A DNA stretch of 64,000 bases, from contig MVDH01000003.1 in NCBI GenBank assembly GCA_003056245.1, positions 124,001 through 188,000 on the forward strand, read 5' to 3'. Source of the stretch: Cellvibrio sp. 79. GTDB lineage: Bacteria > Pseudomonadota > Gammaproteobacteria > Pseudomonadales > Cellvibrionaceae. The translations under genes were made by a program, and so were the position numbers. This document shows, in pieces, positions 37,576 to 46,983 of this stretch. Below the pieces are notes generated by a model. The model did no database searches. It saw nothing but the letters and a program-made list of their open reading frames with translations, and was not told the origin of the DNA. Each line of letters opens with the position of its first letter. Position 1 is the first letter of the stretch.

Positions 37576-38928
37576 TCACACTGCCCTCAGTAAATTCATG
37601 GTGGAAAATCCTGAGCGCACTCGTTTATGCAGCAATAGCAACGCGGCAATCTCGGGAAGAAAAAGCCATAGGGGCGAAATACCTTGCCAGGCAAAAGGTA
37701 GCGGAAAAACCAGGCCGGTAGCACACAACGAATAAAACCAAAGAATAAGTAAAAGTGTTCCTGCCCAAGTCCACCAACTTATGCTGGCCTGCGATTGCTG
37801 ATACACAAACCAAAGCAAATGAAACAGCAGCACCAGAAATAAAAACATTGCCGCGGCCAGCAACAGCCAGACAGTTACACCACGCCATTCGCCTAATATT
37901 ATTTCCAGAAAAAGCACCACTATAAATAGCATTGTTAGCGAGGTGCCTGTCATTCGTAAAAAACGCCACCACGATATACCGAATAATTGCTTTCTTCCTC
38001 CGGGGCTATAAAGCCATATGCAGTGTAAATTCCGATAAAAACCCAGAGCAAAAGTAAACGTAACAAGCACCCCTAGCAGCAGTAAAGATCTGGAGCCATA
38101 CAGCAGATATTCGTGAAAATTTTCCGCACTGAAAAGCAAGAATAATGGAATCTGAAATAACAGGACCATACCCGCACCAAGCGCCATACGTTTGCAGATA
38201 GTACGCCAGCCATCGGGCATACCAGATAAACGCGAGCCCAACCAACTATTAGCGTGGCCCGAAAACCACAACCCTTGTCGTTCCCGCAATATTTTTTGTG
38301 ATTCCTGGCCAGATAAAAGAAAAAAATTGGTTTGATATTTTGCCGGTTGCCAATGAAACCACCACAGTGCGAAAGCCCCCCAGCTCAACGCTGCTGCCGC
38401 TATCAAGCCAGCAGGGTGAACCCCGCTGAGCCAGCTAGCCAAATCATCAAATAATATATTTAACACAAAGACGAATCCTTGCATTCCAGGCCAGCGGCTG
38501 TAGATCACTTGATTAACCTGTATCAGCAGGGATGTCATCAACCAAATAACCAACAGCATAGCCGGTATAGTTGACCACGCTGGCACGCCACTGATCGTCC
38601 AGTAAGCGATGAAGCTGATCAACACACCAACGCCAAATTGGAACAATAATAAAAAGCGACGAAAATTTCCCAATAAGCTCACCTGACGACTACTGGCTAA
38701 TGCGGTGACCTGGCTGGGCAGTGCGACCAACAACAAAAATGTCACTAACAACATGCCCAGCGTCGCCACAACTTTTAACCATCCCCACCCTGGAAACCAC
38801 CACTGCAATAACGCTCCTGTAAACCATGCCAGAACACTTAACATCACTAGCAATCGCATCAACCCCAATGGCAATAAGAGCCTGTAAGCCAGGGATGCAA
38901 CGCTTAGGCAAAAACTTATCCGGCTCAT
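37576..38928 (-). CDS. Polytopic membrane protein, probable ABC permease
   Basis: 450 residues with ten or more hydrophobic segments and large amounts of Trp and Leu. No enzyme motif is visible. It begins with a 4-base overlap on the stop of the ATPase gene (38925-38928), so it is most likely the membrane partner of that ATPase, even though it lacks a recognisable ABC-2 signature. Confidence 0.6.
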   Translation of the reverse strand: MSRISFCLSVASLAYRLLLPLGLMRLLVMLSVLAWFTGALLQWWFPGWGWLKVVATLGMLLVTFLLLVALPSQVTALASSRQVSLLGNFRRFLLLFQFGVGVLISFIAYWTISGVPAWSTIPAMLLVIWLMTSLLIQVNQVIYSRWPGMQGFVFVLNILFDDLASWLSGVHPAGLIAAAALSWGAFALWWFHWQPAKYQTNFFLLSGQESQKILRERQGLWFSGHANSWLGSRLSGMPDGWRTICKRMALGAGMVLLFQIPLFLLFSAENFHEYLLYGSRSLLLLGVLVTFTFALGFYRNLHCIWLYSPGGRKQLFGISWWRFLRMTGTSLTMLFIVVLFLEIILGEWRGVTVWLLLAAAMFLFLVLLFHLLWFVYQQSQASISWWTWAGTLLLILWFYSLCATGLVFPLPFAWQGISPLWLFLPEIAALLLLHKRVRSGFSTMNLLRAV

Positions 38929-39800
38929 TGATTCAGCTCCAGAAAAATATCTTCCAACCCCAGATATTCAATGTGAACCCCGGCAGAAAATTCGTGTGCA
39001 AGCATCTGTTCCATTTCCGGCTGCCAATGTTCGAAGGTAAGCTGGCTTTGATTGCCATTATTTTTTTGCCTGATTAAATTTGGCCAATTAATTTTTTGCG
39101 TGAACGGTTGATTCGCAATGAGCGTCACGCGCACAAAACTTTCCTTGAGTTCATCCAAGCCACCTTGATAAGCAAGTTCACCTTCGCGCAACATCCAGAC
39201 TTGATTGGCCACACGCTCGACATCACTAACAATATGCGTGGAGAAAATGACTGCTCGCTTTTCGTCGGCAGCAATTTCGATCAATTGTTGCAAAAACTGG
39301 CGACGGGCAATCGGATCAAGACTTGCAACCGGCTCATCCAGAATTAACAACTCTGGTTCATGAGCCAATGCCAATAAAATGGATAACTTTTGCCGCTGCC
39401 CGACCGACATTTTTGCGATGTTCATATCCATAGGAATCGACCATTCTGCGATTAGCCTATCTACCAGATTTTGATTCCAGGTTTTACGAAAGGCTTTAAA
39501 TAAATCCAGGTGCCCATTACCGTTTAATCCCGCGAGCAATTCATCCTGCTGCGGCACAAAACCAATGCGCTGTTTTATATCACCTTCAATGCCCGTTGCT
39601 TTTATATCCCAAAGAGCTGCATCGCCAGCTGATGGAAATCCAAAACCTAAAATAGTTTCGAGCAAGGTGGTTTTACCTGCACCATTTTTACCCAACAGCG
39701 CCACCACTTGCCCTGGTTCAACCACGGCAGATATATTTTTTATTACTGAAACCCCACCAAGTTTTCGCTCTAACTGATGAAGAGAAACGAGGGAAGACAT
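38925..39800 (-). CDS. ABC transporter ATP-binding protein
   Basis: 291 residues from ATG 39800, preceded by AAGGAG. Walker A is LGKNGAGKTT, the signature MSVGQRQ, Walker B LLILDEPVASLD, and the switch His is in FSTHIVSD. The C-terminal 80 residues resemble the extra domain of YtrB/CcmA-type exporters. Partner of the polytopic protein that follows. Confidence 0.9.
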   Translation of the reverse strand: MSSLVSLHQLERKLGGVSVIKNISAVVEPGQVVALLGKNGAGKTTLLETILGFGFPSAGDAALWDIKATGIEGDIKQRIGFVPQQDELLAGLNGNGHLDLFKAFRKTWNQNLVDRLIAEWSIPMDMNIAKMSVGQRQKLSILLALAHEPELLILDEPVASLDPIARRQFLQQLIEIAADEKRAVIFSTHIVSDVERVANQVWMLREGELAYQGGLDELKESFVRVTLIANQPFTQKINWPNLIRQKNNGNQSQLTFEHWQPEMEQMLAHEFSAGVHIEYLGLEDIFLELNQ

Positions 39801-39885
39801 AGAAACTCCTTGCGATGTATTGTGTAGCACTATCAACGTTTTATCACTTGCAATGAGGATACTTATCGAACATCAAGATTGAACA

Positions 39886-40758
39886 TTATTGCTGTACAAC
39901 CTTGAATGGTTTTATGTCGTATCCTCGTTTTTTAAGTTGGGCGAGCAATCCTTCTTTACCTGATAAATGTAAGGCGCCCACCAGAATCAATTCAGTTTCT
40001 TCGGTAATAATTAATTTTTCTATTGTTGGCAGCCACTCGTTATTACGATCCACCAACAATCGTTGATAAACGTCCGGGGTTTCCTTGCGCATATCAGCGG
40101 CTAACTCCTTATCCAGCTTTTCCAGTTCGCCTGCGCGCCAATGTTTTAATGCAACATTCAAAGCTTTGTCCATTTTTTTAACATCGCGCAACGCCGATGA
40201 AATGACCTGATTAGCATCAAGCTCAGTAAGCGCTTTCATATGCCGCAATACATCCTCTGCCGACTCCAATTCCTGAAGTGGCTTTTGTGCAAGATCGGCT
40301 TTTTGATAAAAATACATATCCACCCCCTGCCCCAAACCATAACCACGCTTTTGCATCTCAGCCAGAGAAATGGAAAGACTGACAAATACCGCTTTGAACA
40401 TACTCATTTGGCCGAGAGGAAACTGGTTTTTATCTGCATAGGATTGCAATTCCTGCCAGAGCTTTGGCTGCAAATCCTGCGCTAGATTTTTACCGCCGCT
40501 ATACATAAAAACCTGCGCAAACTGCTGACCAAACTCGGGTGAGTTGGATTTTTTTGGATCGGTCTCCAACACCAGAACCTGCGAATTTTCATAGGCCAGT
40601 TCAAATTCACGGGGAAGCGGGTAATCACTATTACGCAACACATGGATGGTGCCGCCCAGATAAATTTTATTCGCGCCTTTAGAGACTTCATAAAGACTGG
40701 TTTCGGCAAATACTGCTGGAGAGAGTAATAACAGCGATAAAAGTATCAAACGTATCAT
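39886..40758 (-). CDS. TraB/GumN family protein
   Basis: 290 residues with a signal peptide (about 1-18). The family's hallmark GGTIHVL is at about residues 35-41 and the second, LVGALHLSGKEGLL, is near the C-terminus. The family is distantly tied to Tiki metalloproteases, with His and Glu side chains at these motifs; activity in bacteria is unproven. It is 85 bp upstream of the ABC ATPase gene on the same strand. A palindrome precedes it by about 70 bases. Confidence 0.85.
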   Translation of the reverse strand: MIRLILLSLLLLSPAVFAETSLYEVSKGANKIYLGGTIHVLRNSDYPLPREFELAYENSQVLVLETDPKKSNSPEFGQQFAQVFMYSGGKNLAQDLQPKLWQELQSYADKNQFPLGQMSMFKAVFVSLSISLAEMQKRGYGLGQGVDMYFYQKADLAQKPLQELESAEDVLRHMKALTELDANQVISSALRDVKKMDKALNVALKHWRAGELEKLDKELAADMRKETPDVYQRLLVDRNNEWLPTIEKLIITEETELILVGALHLSGKEGLLAQLKKRGYDIKPFKVVQQ

Positions 40759-41083
40759 AGCGATATCCCTTTATTTATTGATGTTTCTGTATAGCGATCG
40801 ACAGCGTTTAACCTGCACGCGAAAAACAATGTGTATTAATATACTAATACACCAAAATACAATTGGATAGTACTTCCGTATAAATTCTGCGGGCACATTA
40901 AATCAGCGCTTGATAGTTTCTGTTTATATGATGGCACGCCTCTCGCTCACACTTGTCTAAACGAGAGGTATTGCAAACCTGAAGTGAGGCAGGGATCGTC
41001 ATTTAGAGCGAATCAAGTTGTTAGACTTTTATCACTGATCCCGATTATTTTAATTTCGATTCGTTTTTTTGCGGAGGTGTTCC
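40759..41083. other. Intergenic region between the TraB-like and CAP genes
   Basis: 325 bases, divergent promoters. It holds the palindrome at 40831-40852 and a second inverted repeat, CCTCTCG (40939-40945) with CGAGAGG (40962-40968), 16 bases apart. GCGGAGG is the ribosome-binding site of the CAP gene at 41071. No gene or riboswitch was seen. Confidence 0.4.
40831..40852. promoter_or_regulatory. Palindrome GTGTATTA-N6-TAATACAC, candidate GntR operator
   Basis: A perfect 8+8 inverted repeat in AT-rich sequence about 70 bases before the TraB/GumN start. Its GTGTA...TACAC ends match the style of YtrA-type operators. Binding by the GntR protein encoded at 37151-37525 is inferred. Confidence 0.5.
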
Positions 41084-42454
41084 ATGCTGCTTAATTGGCG
41101 CATACCCTTGGTCATTGCAATAACATCCACATTGATAGCTTGTGGCGGCAGTTCCGGTGGAGATTCCACACCAACCACTCCCGCATCTTCTATCCAGCCA
41201 GCATCATCTGTACTTTCATCAAGCGCTGTTTCATCCAGCACACCGCTATCAAGCTCACTATCATCGAGCACAACATCATCCAGCGCGATTTCTTCGAGTA
41301 TACCGGGCAGCTCAATTGCCAATTCCAGCAGTTCGGCAATTGTACAACTGGCGCCGCCACAAAATTTCAAAATAACACCTGGCAATGCAACGGCAACGCT
41401 GAGCTGGAGCCCGGTTGCAAATGCCAGTGGTTATCACATTTATTATGCAACCCAAGCCAATATCATCGCTAACAACATCAGTGCTTTCGAAAACGGAACA
41501 TGGATCAAAAACATTTCATCACCCCATGTGATCAGCAATTTGCAAAATGGTGAAACTTATTATTTTGTGGTGACAGCAATCAACGGCAACCAGGAAAGTA
41601 TTCAAAGCATTGAATTAAGCACCACACCTACCGCAGTTGATGTGACCAGGCAGCCTACTGCGCAAGAAGTGTATGTGCTTGAGTTGGTTAATCGCGCACG
41701 CTTTGATCCACCTGCTGAAGCGGCGCGTTATGGTATTGACCTCAACGAAGGCATTACCGGAGCACCAATTTCAGCAGATCGAAAATCTCCGCTTGCACAT
41801 AATTTATTATTGATTGATTCAGCGCGCACGCATTCACAATGGATGCTGGATCAGGATATTTTTTCGCACACGGGCGCCAACAACAGCACACCAGGCCAGC
41901 GGATGACCGCCGCCGGTTATGTATTTGCCGGTCAGTGGGCCAATGGTGAAAATATTGCCTATGCGGGCACTACTGCGTCCAGCATCGATTTAACCGACTA
42001 TGCTGCCAGACACCATGAGGGCCTGTTTAAATCACCGGGCCACCGGTTGAATATTCTCAGCAGCAATTTCCGCGAACTGGGTGTGGGCCAAAAGCAAGGT
42101 TATTTTTTAAGTAATGGAACGAATTATTTATCATCCATGCTTACCCAAAATTTCGCGCGCACCGGCAGCAATTATTTTATAACCGGAGTGATTTATAACG
42201 ATCTCAATGGCAATGAATTTTATAACGTCGGTGAGGGAATCCCCGGCGCCACTGTGCGCGTGAATGGCACAGCTTACAGTGCATTCATGACAGGAGCCTA
42301 CAGCATCCCCGTTACCAACGGCAGTTATGATGTGGTGATATCTGCTGATAGCCTGCAAGTTGATACGCTTTACAGCATTCAAGTGAATGGAGGAAATGTG
42401 AAAGTTGACTTGATTAAAAATGGTAACGCTATTGATATAAACAGTTGGAAATAA
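41084..42454 (+). CDS. Lipoprotein with FN3, CAP (SCP/PR-1) and SdrD B-like domains
   Basis: 456 residues from ATG 41084 (GCGGAGG upstream). The lipobox is LIAC, Cys20. A serine-rich linker covers about 34-84. A fibronectin type III domain (about 90-182) has NATATLSWSPVANASGYHIYY. The CAP domain (about 195-345) contains ELVNRARFDP, then a DQDIFSHTG segment (His262), NGENIAY and HRLNILSSNFRELGVG with the conserved His. The end (about 365-456) is a B-repeat-like domain: GVIYNDLNGNEFYNVGEGIPG with Asp/Asn calcium-type ligands. Extracellular or surface-exposed; CAP domains bind lipids or act in wall remodelling. Confidence 0.85.
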   Translation: MLLNWRIPLVIAITSTLIACGGSSGGDSTPTTPASSIQPASSVLSSSAVSSSTPLSSSLSSSTTSSSAISSSIPGSSIANSSSSAIVQLAPPQNFKITPGNATATLSWSPVANASGYHIYYATQANIIANNISAFENGTWIKNISSPHVISNLQNGETYYFVVTAINGNQESIQSIELSTTPTAVDVTRQPTAQEVYVLELVNRARFDPPAEAARYGIDLNEGITGAPISADRKSPLAHNLLLIDSARTHSQWMLDQDIFSHTGANNSTPGQRMTAAGYVFAGQWANGENIAYAGTTASSIDLTDYAARHHEGLFKSPGHRLNILSSNFRELGVGQKQGYFLSNGTNYLSSMLTQNFARTGSNYFITGVIYNDLNGNEFYNVGEGIPGATVRVNGTAYSAFMTGAYSIPVTNGSYDVVISADSLQVDTLYSIQVNGGNVKVDLIKNGNAIDINSWK

Positions 42455-42510
42455 TTGTTACGCATCACTTTTTGTTTATGACAATGTCGATCTCATAACG
42501 CAACCAAAAC

Positions 42511-42538
42511 AAAAACGCCCGCATATGCGGGCGTTTTT
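42511..42538. terminator. Bidirectional terminator after the CAP gene and pnp
   Basis: A 28-base perfect palindrome with a GC core (AACGCCCGCAT / ATGCGGGCGTT) and terminal A and T runs. Converging genes on both sides. Confidence 0.9.
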
Positions 42539-42560
42539 GTTGGCGAGAAATGACGAAGAA

Positions 42561-44696
42561 TTATTCTTCAGCAGGCTCTGCCGCAGGAGCAGCTGGTGCA
42601 GAACCAGACTCTTCCGCTACTGCTTCTTTAATAGAAAGCTTGATGCGACCGCGTTGGTCTACATCCAGGCATTTCACTTTAACAACCTGACCTTCTTTCA
42701 AATAATCGCTCACGTTGTTTACGCGCTCTTCAGCGATTTGAGAAATGTGTACCAAACCATCTTTGCCTGGCAGGAAGTTAACGAATGCACCGAAGTCTAC
42801 GATACGTACAACAGTACCTTCGTAAATCGCACCGATTTCCGCTTCAGCAACAATGCCTTGTACGCGCAGGATAGCCGCTTGCAATGCGTCGTTGTTGTCC
42901 GCGTAAATTTTTACTGTGCCGTCATCATCGATATCGATAGAGGATTGAGTCTCTTCGGTAATTGAGCGAATAGTTGCGCCGCCTTTACCGATGATGTCGC
43001 GGATTTTGTCCGGATGAATTTTGATGGTTTCAAAACGTGGCGCATTTTCGCTAACCGCAGTGCGCGATTTGGCGAGTACTTTGTTCATCTCGGCGAGGAT
43101 GTGCAAACGCGCAGCCAGAGCTTGCTCCAGTGCGATTTCCATAATCTCTTCGGTGATACCTTCGATTTTGATATCCATTTGCAGCGCAGTAACACCAGCA
43201 GTGGTACCTGCCACTTTAAAGTCCATATCGCCGAGGTGATCTTCGTCGCCGAGGATGTCGGTGAGAACCGCAAAACCTTCAGCTTCTTTTACCAGGCCCA
43301 TAGCAATACCGGCAACAGGTGCTTTCAGCGGAACACCGGCATCCATCAACGCCAATGAGGAACCGCACACGGACGCCATAGAGCTGGAACCGTTGGATTC
43401 AGTAATCTCACTGACAACACGTAATGTGTACGGGAAATCTTCCTGCGTTGGCAGAACAGATTGCACACCGCGTTTTGCCAAACGACCGTGGCCGATTTCG
43501 CGACGACCGGTTGCGCCCATACGACCACACTCGCCCACAGAGTAAGGAGGGAAGTTGTAATGCAGCATGAAGGCTTCTTTTTTCTCGCCTTCGAGGAAGT
43601 CGATGATTTGCACATCGCGCGCGTTGCCCAGAGTTGCAACAACCAACGCTTGAGTTTCACCGCGAGTAAATAATGCAGAACCGTGAGCTTTTGGCAGAAC
43701 GCCAACTTCTACGGTAATTGGACGGACAGTTTTGTTGTCACGGCCATCGATACGCGGCTCGTTGGCAACAATGCGCGAACGCACTAAACGGTATTCATAA
43801 TTACCGAATTCGCCTTTCACTTCATCAGCAGTGAAACCAGTAGCTTCAGTTACCAGTTCAGCAACGGCCTGACTACGTAACTCACCCAAGCGATCATAAC
43901 GTTTCGCTTTGTCAGTGATACGGTAAGCCATACCGATTGAATCGCCAAAGCTACTCGCAATTGCATCTTTCAATGGTTGGTTTACAGCAGGTGCTTGCCA
44001 CTCCCAACGTGCTTTGCCTGCATCGCGCGCCAATTCAGCACAAGCTTGTACAGCGGCCTGCAATTCCTGGTGTGCAAACAGAACAGCGCCGAGCATGATA
44101 TCTTCCGGCAATTCTTTCGCTTCAGATTCAACCATCAACACTGCATCTTTAGTACCGGCAACTACCATGTCCAACTCGGAAGTTTCGAGTTGCTTGTAGC
44201 TTGGGTTCAGGATGTAACCTGCTTCTTGTGTATAACCAACACGTGCGCCACCGATTGGACCATTGAATGGAATACCGGAAATAGCCAGCGCTGCTGAAGT
44301 ACCGATCATGGAAATGATATCGGGATCTTGTTTTTTATCGGTAGATACAACAGTACAAATGACTTGTACTTCGTTGAAATAACCTTCAGGGAATAACGGG
44401 CGGATTGGACGATCAATCAAACGCGAAGTCAGCGTTTCTTTTTCTGACGGACGGCCTTCACGCTTGAAGTAACCACCGGGAATACGGCCAGCGGCATACG
44501 CCTTTTCTTGATAATGCACGGACAATGGGAAGAAGTCCTGGCCTGCTTTTGCTTCTTTTGCACCAACAACGGTACAAAGTACAGATACTTCACCCATGGT
44601 TGCTAATACTGCACCGGTTGCTTGACGGGCAATGCGGCCAGTTTCGAGGATTACGGTTTGTTCGCCGTATTGGAATTTCTTAATAATCGGATTCAC
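42561..44696 (-). CDS. pnp: Polynucleotide phosphorylase
   Basis: 711 residues starting at GTG 44696 with AAGGAT upstream. Two RNase PH-like domains (about 10-220 and 310-540) are separated by a helical domain. The second domain shows [19 protein letters not shown], with catalytic Asp residues. A KH domain (about 550-610, [16 protein letters not shown]) and an S1 domain (about 620-690, [20 protein letters not shown]) follow, then an Ala/Glu tail. It degrades RNA 3' to 5' with phosphate. Position after rpsO is as in E. coli. Confidence 0.97.
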   Translation of the reverse strand: MNPIIKKFQYGEQTVILETGRIARQATGAVLATMGEVSVLCTVVGAKEAKAGQDFFPLSVHYQEKAYAAGRIPGGYFKREGRPSEKETLTSRLIDRPIRPLFPEGYFNEVQVICTVVSTDKKQDPDIISMIGTSAALAISGIPFNGPIGGARVGYTQEAGYILNPSYKQLETSELDMVVAGTKDAVLMVESEAKELPEDIMLGAVLFAHQELQAAVQACAELARDAGKARWEWQAPAVNQPLKDAIASSFGDSIGMAYRITDKAKRYDRLGELRSQAVAELVTEATGFTADEVKGEFGNYEYRLVRSRIVANEPRIDGRDNKTVRPITVEVGVLPKAHGSALFTRGETQALVVATLGNARDVQIIDFLEGEKKEAFMLHYNFPPYSVGECGRMGATGRREIGHGRLAKRGVQSVLPTQEDFPYTLRVVSEITESNGSSSMASVCGSSLALMDAGVPLKAPVAGIAMGLVKEAEGFAVLTDILGDEDHLGDMDFKVAGTTAGVTALQMDIKIEGITEEIMEIALEQALAARLHILAEMNKVLAKSRTAVSENAPRFETIKIHPDKIRDIIGKGGATIRSITEETQSSIDIDDDGTVKIYADNNDALQAAILRVQGIVAEAEIGAIYEGTVVRIVDFGAFVNFLPGKDGLVHISQIAEERVNNVSDYLKEGQVVKVKCLDVDQRGRIKLSIKEAVAEESGSAPAAPAAEPAEE

Positions 44697-44996
44697 TCTT
44701 TTATCCTTTCTTTTTCAATTTAAATTGCGTTCGGCTTTTCATGACGTGAACGCGCCTTCTTCATACATTTCATTTACAGCTTTGAATTTGTTTACAACAA
44801 ATTTAATTCAACTATCAATGCGGTAAATACATCCTGTCAGGGCGGTAATGTTTTACATACTTTTACTACCGCGAACTCCATAAAAAAATCTTGCTAAAAA
44901 TGTTGCCGCTGGATTTTCTATTTCCGGATTTTTGGGCATCAGCCTTTTTATTACCGGAAAAGAAAGTGCCCGCCAATTGGCGGGCACAGTACACAC
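44697..44996. other. rpsO-pnp intergenic region
   Basis: 300 bases with no gene. It holds the rpsO hairpin (44966-44987) and a weaker inverted repeat GCGGTA (44842-44847) with TACCGC (44867-44872). E. coli has RNase III sites and pnp autoregulation in the same place; whether the weak repeat plays that part is unknown. Confidence 0.4.
44966..44987 (-). terminator. rpsO terminator-like hairpin
   Basis: Stem GTGCCCGCC / GGCGGGCAC, loop AATT, followed on the minus strand by TTTCTTTT. It lies 9 bases after the rpsO stop. Confidence 0.85.
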
Positions 44997-45266
44997 TTAG
45001 CGACGCAGACCCAGTTTTTGGATCAGAGCAACGTAGCGTGAAGAGTCTTTACCTTTCAGGTAATCCAACAACTTACGACGGGAGTTAACCATACGGATCA
45101 AACCGCGACGTGAGTGGTGGTCAGCTTTGTGGTCAGCGAAGTGGCCTTGCAGCTTGTTGATGTTGATAGTCAACAGAGCTACTTGAACTTCTGGCGAGCC
45201 AGTGTCGCCTTCCGCTTGTTGATACTCTTTAACGATTGCAGCTTTTTCAGAAGCACTCAGTGCCAT
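44997..45266 (-). CDS. rpsO: 30S ribosomal protein S15
   Basis: 89 residues, the full family length. [19 protein letters not shown] and [21 protein letters not shown] are the conserved helices that bind 16S rRNA. S15 is a primary binder in 30S assembly. It lies between truB and pnp, as in E. coli. Confidence 0.98.
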   Translation of the reverse strand: MALSASEKAAIVKEYQQAEGDTGSPEVQVALLTININKLQGHFADHKADHHSRRGLIRMVNSRRKLLDYLKGKDSSRYVALIQKLGLRR

Positions 45267-45415
45267 GATGTTTTCCTCAATTAATATGCCAAAAAATTAC
45301 AGCCCGCCCGTGCATATTTACAGGTGGGTTGTTGCGTTAATTATCTCCACCAAAGGGGATTTCAACGCGGCCTTTTTACCCTGCCGATCACTCGGTGAGG
45401 TAAAGATTGCACCAA

Positions 45416-46405
45416 TCAGGCTTCGTTAGCCGAGCGATTGGCAATAATTCGTTTAGGGGCAACACGACCATCATCAGTGATTTCACCCAACCCCAAAAAT
45501 GCACGGGGCGATTGATCGGTTTCTGCACAAAAGACGCGCACAATAGCAGCTTGCGGGGCAATCCGGTAGATCTGCGGGTGCATCACAGGATTACCCAGAC
45601 GAAAGTAATATGCAGCATTGGCGGCCAGATCGACCTTCGGCAAACTTGCTACCGGTGCATCAGCACCTAGCAAATGTTTATCCAGTGTAGCGTAAGCCGT
45701 TTCATCGTCATGTTCGGTTTGCAATTTTTCAAATTCGGCCTGCAGCTCATCCAGAGTGACGCATTGGTTTTCACCAAACACACCGGCCAACGAGCGATGC
45801 AAGGTTTTCACATGCGCGCCACAACCCAACGCATTGCCCAAGTCCACCGCGATGGAACGGATGTAGGTACCTTTGCTGCAATGGATATCCAGTTCAACTT
45901 CCGCTTTTTCACCGGGGCGAAATGCGAGGATATCGATCTTATAAATAGTCACCGGACGCGGCGCACGCTCCACTTCAACACCCTGGCGCGCCATTTTGTA
46001 CAGCGGCTGGCCATTGAGTTTAAGTGCGGAGTACATCGGCGGCACTTGCAGGATATCGCCCAGCAAAGGCTTAAGCGCGGCTTCAACTTGCTCACGGGTA
46101 ACTGCAGCAGCAGAAGCTTGAGCAATCACTTCACCATCCGCATCACAGGTATCAGTAGCGACGCCCAATTGGATAGAGGTGCGATAGCCTTTATCCGCAT
46201 CAAGCAAAAACTGGGAGAACTTGGTGGCCTCGCCAAAACAGAGTGGCAATACACCAGTCGCCAAGGGATCAAGCGCGCCGGTATGACCTGCTTTTTCGAC
46301 GAAGAACAACCGTTTTGCGCGCTGCAAGGCATGGTTTGAAGTCATACCGGCAGGTTTATTCAACAGCAATACACCATCAACGGGACGGCCTTTTCTACGC
46401 GCCAT
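45416..46405 (-). CDS. truB: tRNA pseudouridine synthase B
   Basis: 329 residues. GVLLLNKPAGMTSNHALQ, then the catalytic GHTGALDPLATGVLPL (Asp in GALD) and TYIRSIAVDLG are the TruB motifs, with a PUA-like C-terminal extension (about 255-329). It makes pseudouridine 55 in the T-loop of tRNAs. Its start overlaps the rbfA stop by one base. Confidence 0.97.
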   Translation of the reverse strand: MARRKGRPVDGVLLLNKPAGMTSNHALQRAKRLFFVEKAGHTGALDPLATGVLPLCFGEATKFSQFLLDADKGYRTSIQLGVATDTCDADGEVIAQASAAAVTREQVEAALKPLLGDILQVPPMYSALKLNGQPLYKMARQGVEVERAPRPVTIYKIDILAFRPGEKAEVELDIHCSKGTYIRSIAVDLGNALGCGAHVKTLHRSLAGVFGENQCVTLDELQAEFEKLQTEHDDETAYATLDKHLLGADAPVASLPKVDLAANAAYYFRLGNPVMHPQIYRIAPQAAIVRVFCAETDQSPRAFLGLGEITDDGRVAPKRIIANRSANEA

Positions 46406-46824
46406 CAGTGTTGCTCACCTTTTGTCTCATCATCAGAAGGCGCATCTTCATCTTGCGGGTGCAAACGATCTTCGGCGATAGCGCGATCAATCAGCGTCGA
46501 CAGAGCCTGACCTTTTACGGAGGTTTTGTCATAAATAAATTGCAGCTTGGGCACGGTGCGCATGCTCAATTCTTTCGCCAGGAAAGTACGTAGAAAACCA
46601 CTCGCCTTATTAAGGATTGAAGCGGCTTCAAGACTTTGCTTTTCATCATCCACGCCAACAAAAGTGATATACACCTTGGCAAACGCCATATCGCGCGTGA
46701 CAGTCACATCATTGATGTTGACCATGCCGATGCGCGGATCGCGGATTTCAGCGGGAATAACTTGCGCCAGCAAACGCTGAATCGCATCGGAAACCCGATC
46801 TGAACGGGTAAATTCTCTTGGCAT
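46405..46824 (-). CDS. rbfA: Ribosome-binding factor A
   Basis: 139 residues. FTRSDRVSDAIQRLLAQVIP, then DPRIGMVNINDVTVTRDMAFAK in the KH-like fold, match RbfA, which matures the 30S subunit and helps at low temperature. The C-terminal tail is acidic (EDAPSDDETKGE). Followed by truB with a one-base overlap. Confidence 0.96.
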   Translation of the reverse strand: MPREFTRSDRVSDAIQRLLAQVIPAEIRDPRIGMVNINDVTVTRDMAFAKVYITFVGVDDEKQSLEAASILNKASGFLRTFLAKELSMRTVPKLQFIYDKTSVKGQALSTLIDRAIAEDRLHPQDEDAPSDDETKGEQH

Positions 46825-46846
46825 TAGCCATTAACCTCAAATAATT

Positions 46847-46926
46847 ACCCCCTCCCAACCTCCCCCTTGGCAGGGGGAGGAGTTTTTGCTCCCTCCCCTT
46901 TTTAAGGGGAGGGCCGGGGAGGGGTC
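46847..46926. repeat. 80-bp double-hairpin repeat between infB and rbfA
   Basis: Two GC-rich hairpins: 46859-46880 (8-base stem CCTCCCCC, 6-base loop) and 46891-46913 (10-base stem CCCTCCCCTT, loop TTT). Nearly complementary outer arms (46847-46856 and 46916-46925) close them into one three-way junction. This pattern is that of dispersed intergenic repeats in many genomes. It sits inside the infB-rbfA transcript. Confidence 0.75.
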
Positions 46927-46938
46927 AAAAATAACAAA

Positions 46939-46965
46939 GCCCCACCCCCATGACAGGAGTGGGGC
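46939..46965 (-). terminator. Terminator-like hairpin after infB
   Basis: Stem GCCCCAC / GTGGGGC, extended by further imperfect pairs, with TTTGTTATTTTT following on the minus strand. It lies between infB and rbfA, so it may act as an attenuator or 3'-end stabiliser. Confidence 0.55.
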
Positions 46966-46983
46966 ACAGGTGTTGCGCCCGGC

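Noticed and set aside
45674-46339. Plus-strand frame of 221 codons antisense to truB
   Set aside because: It is opposite the catalytic part of TruB and has no ribosome-binding site.
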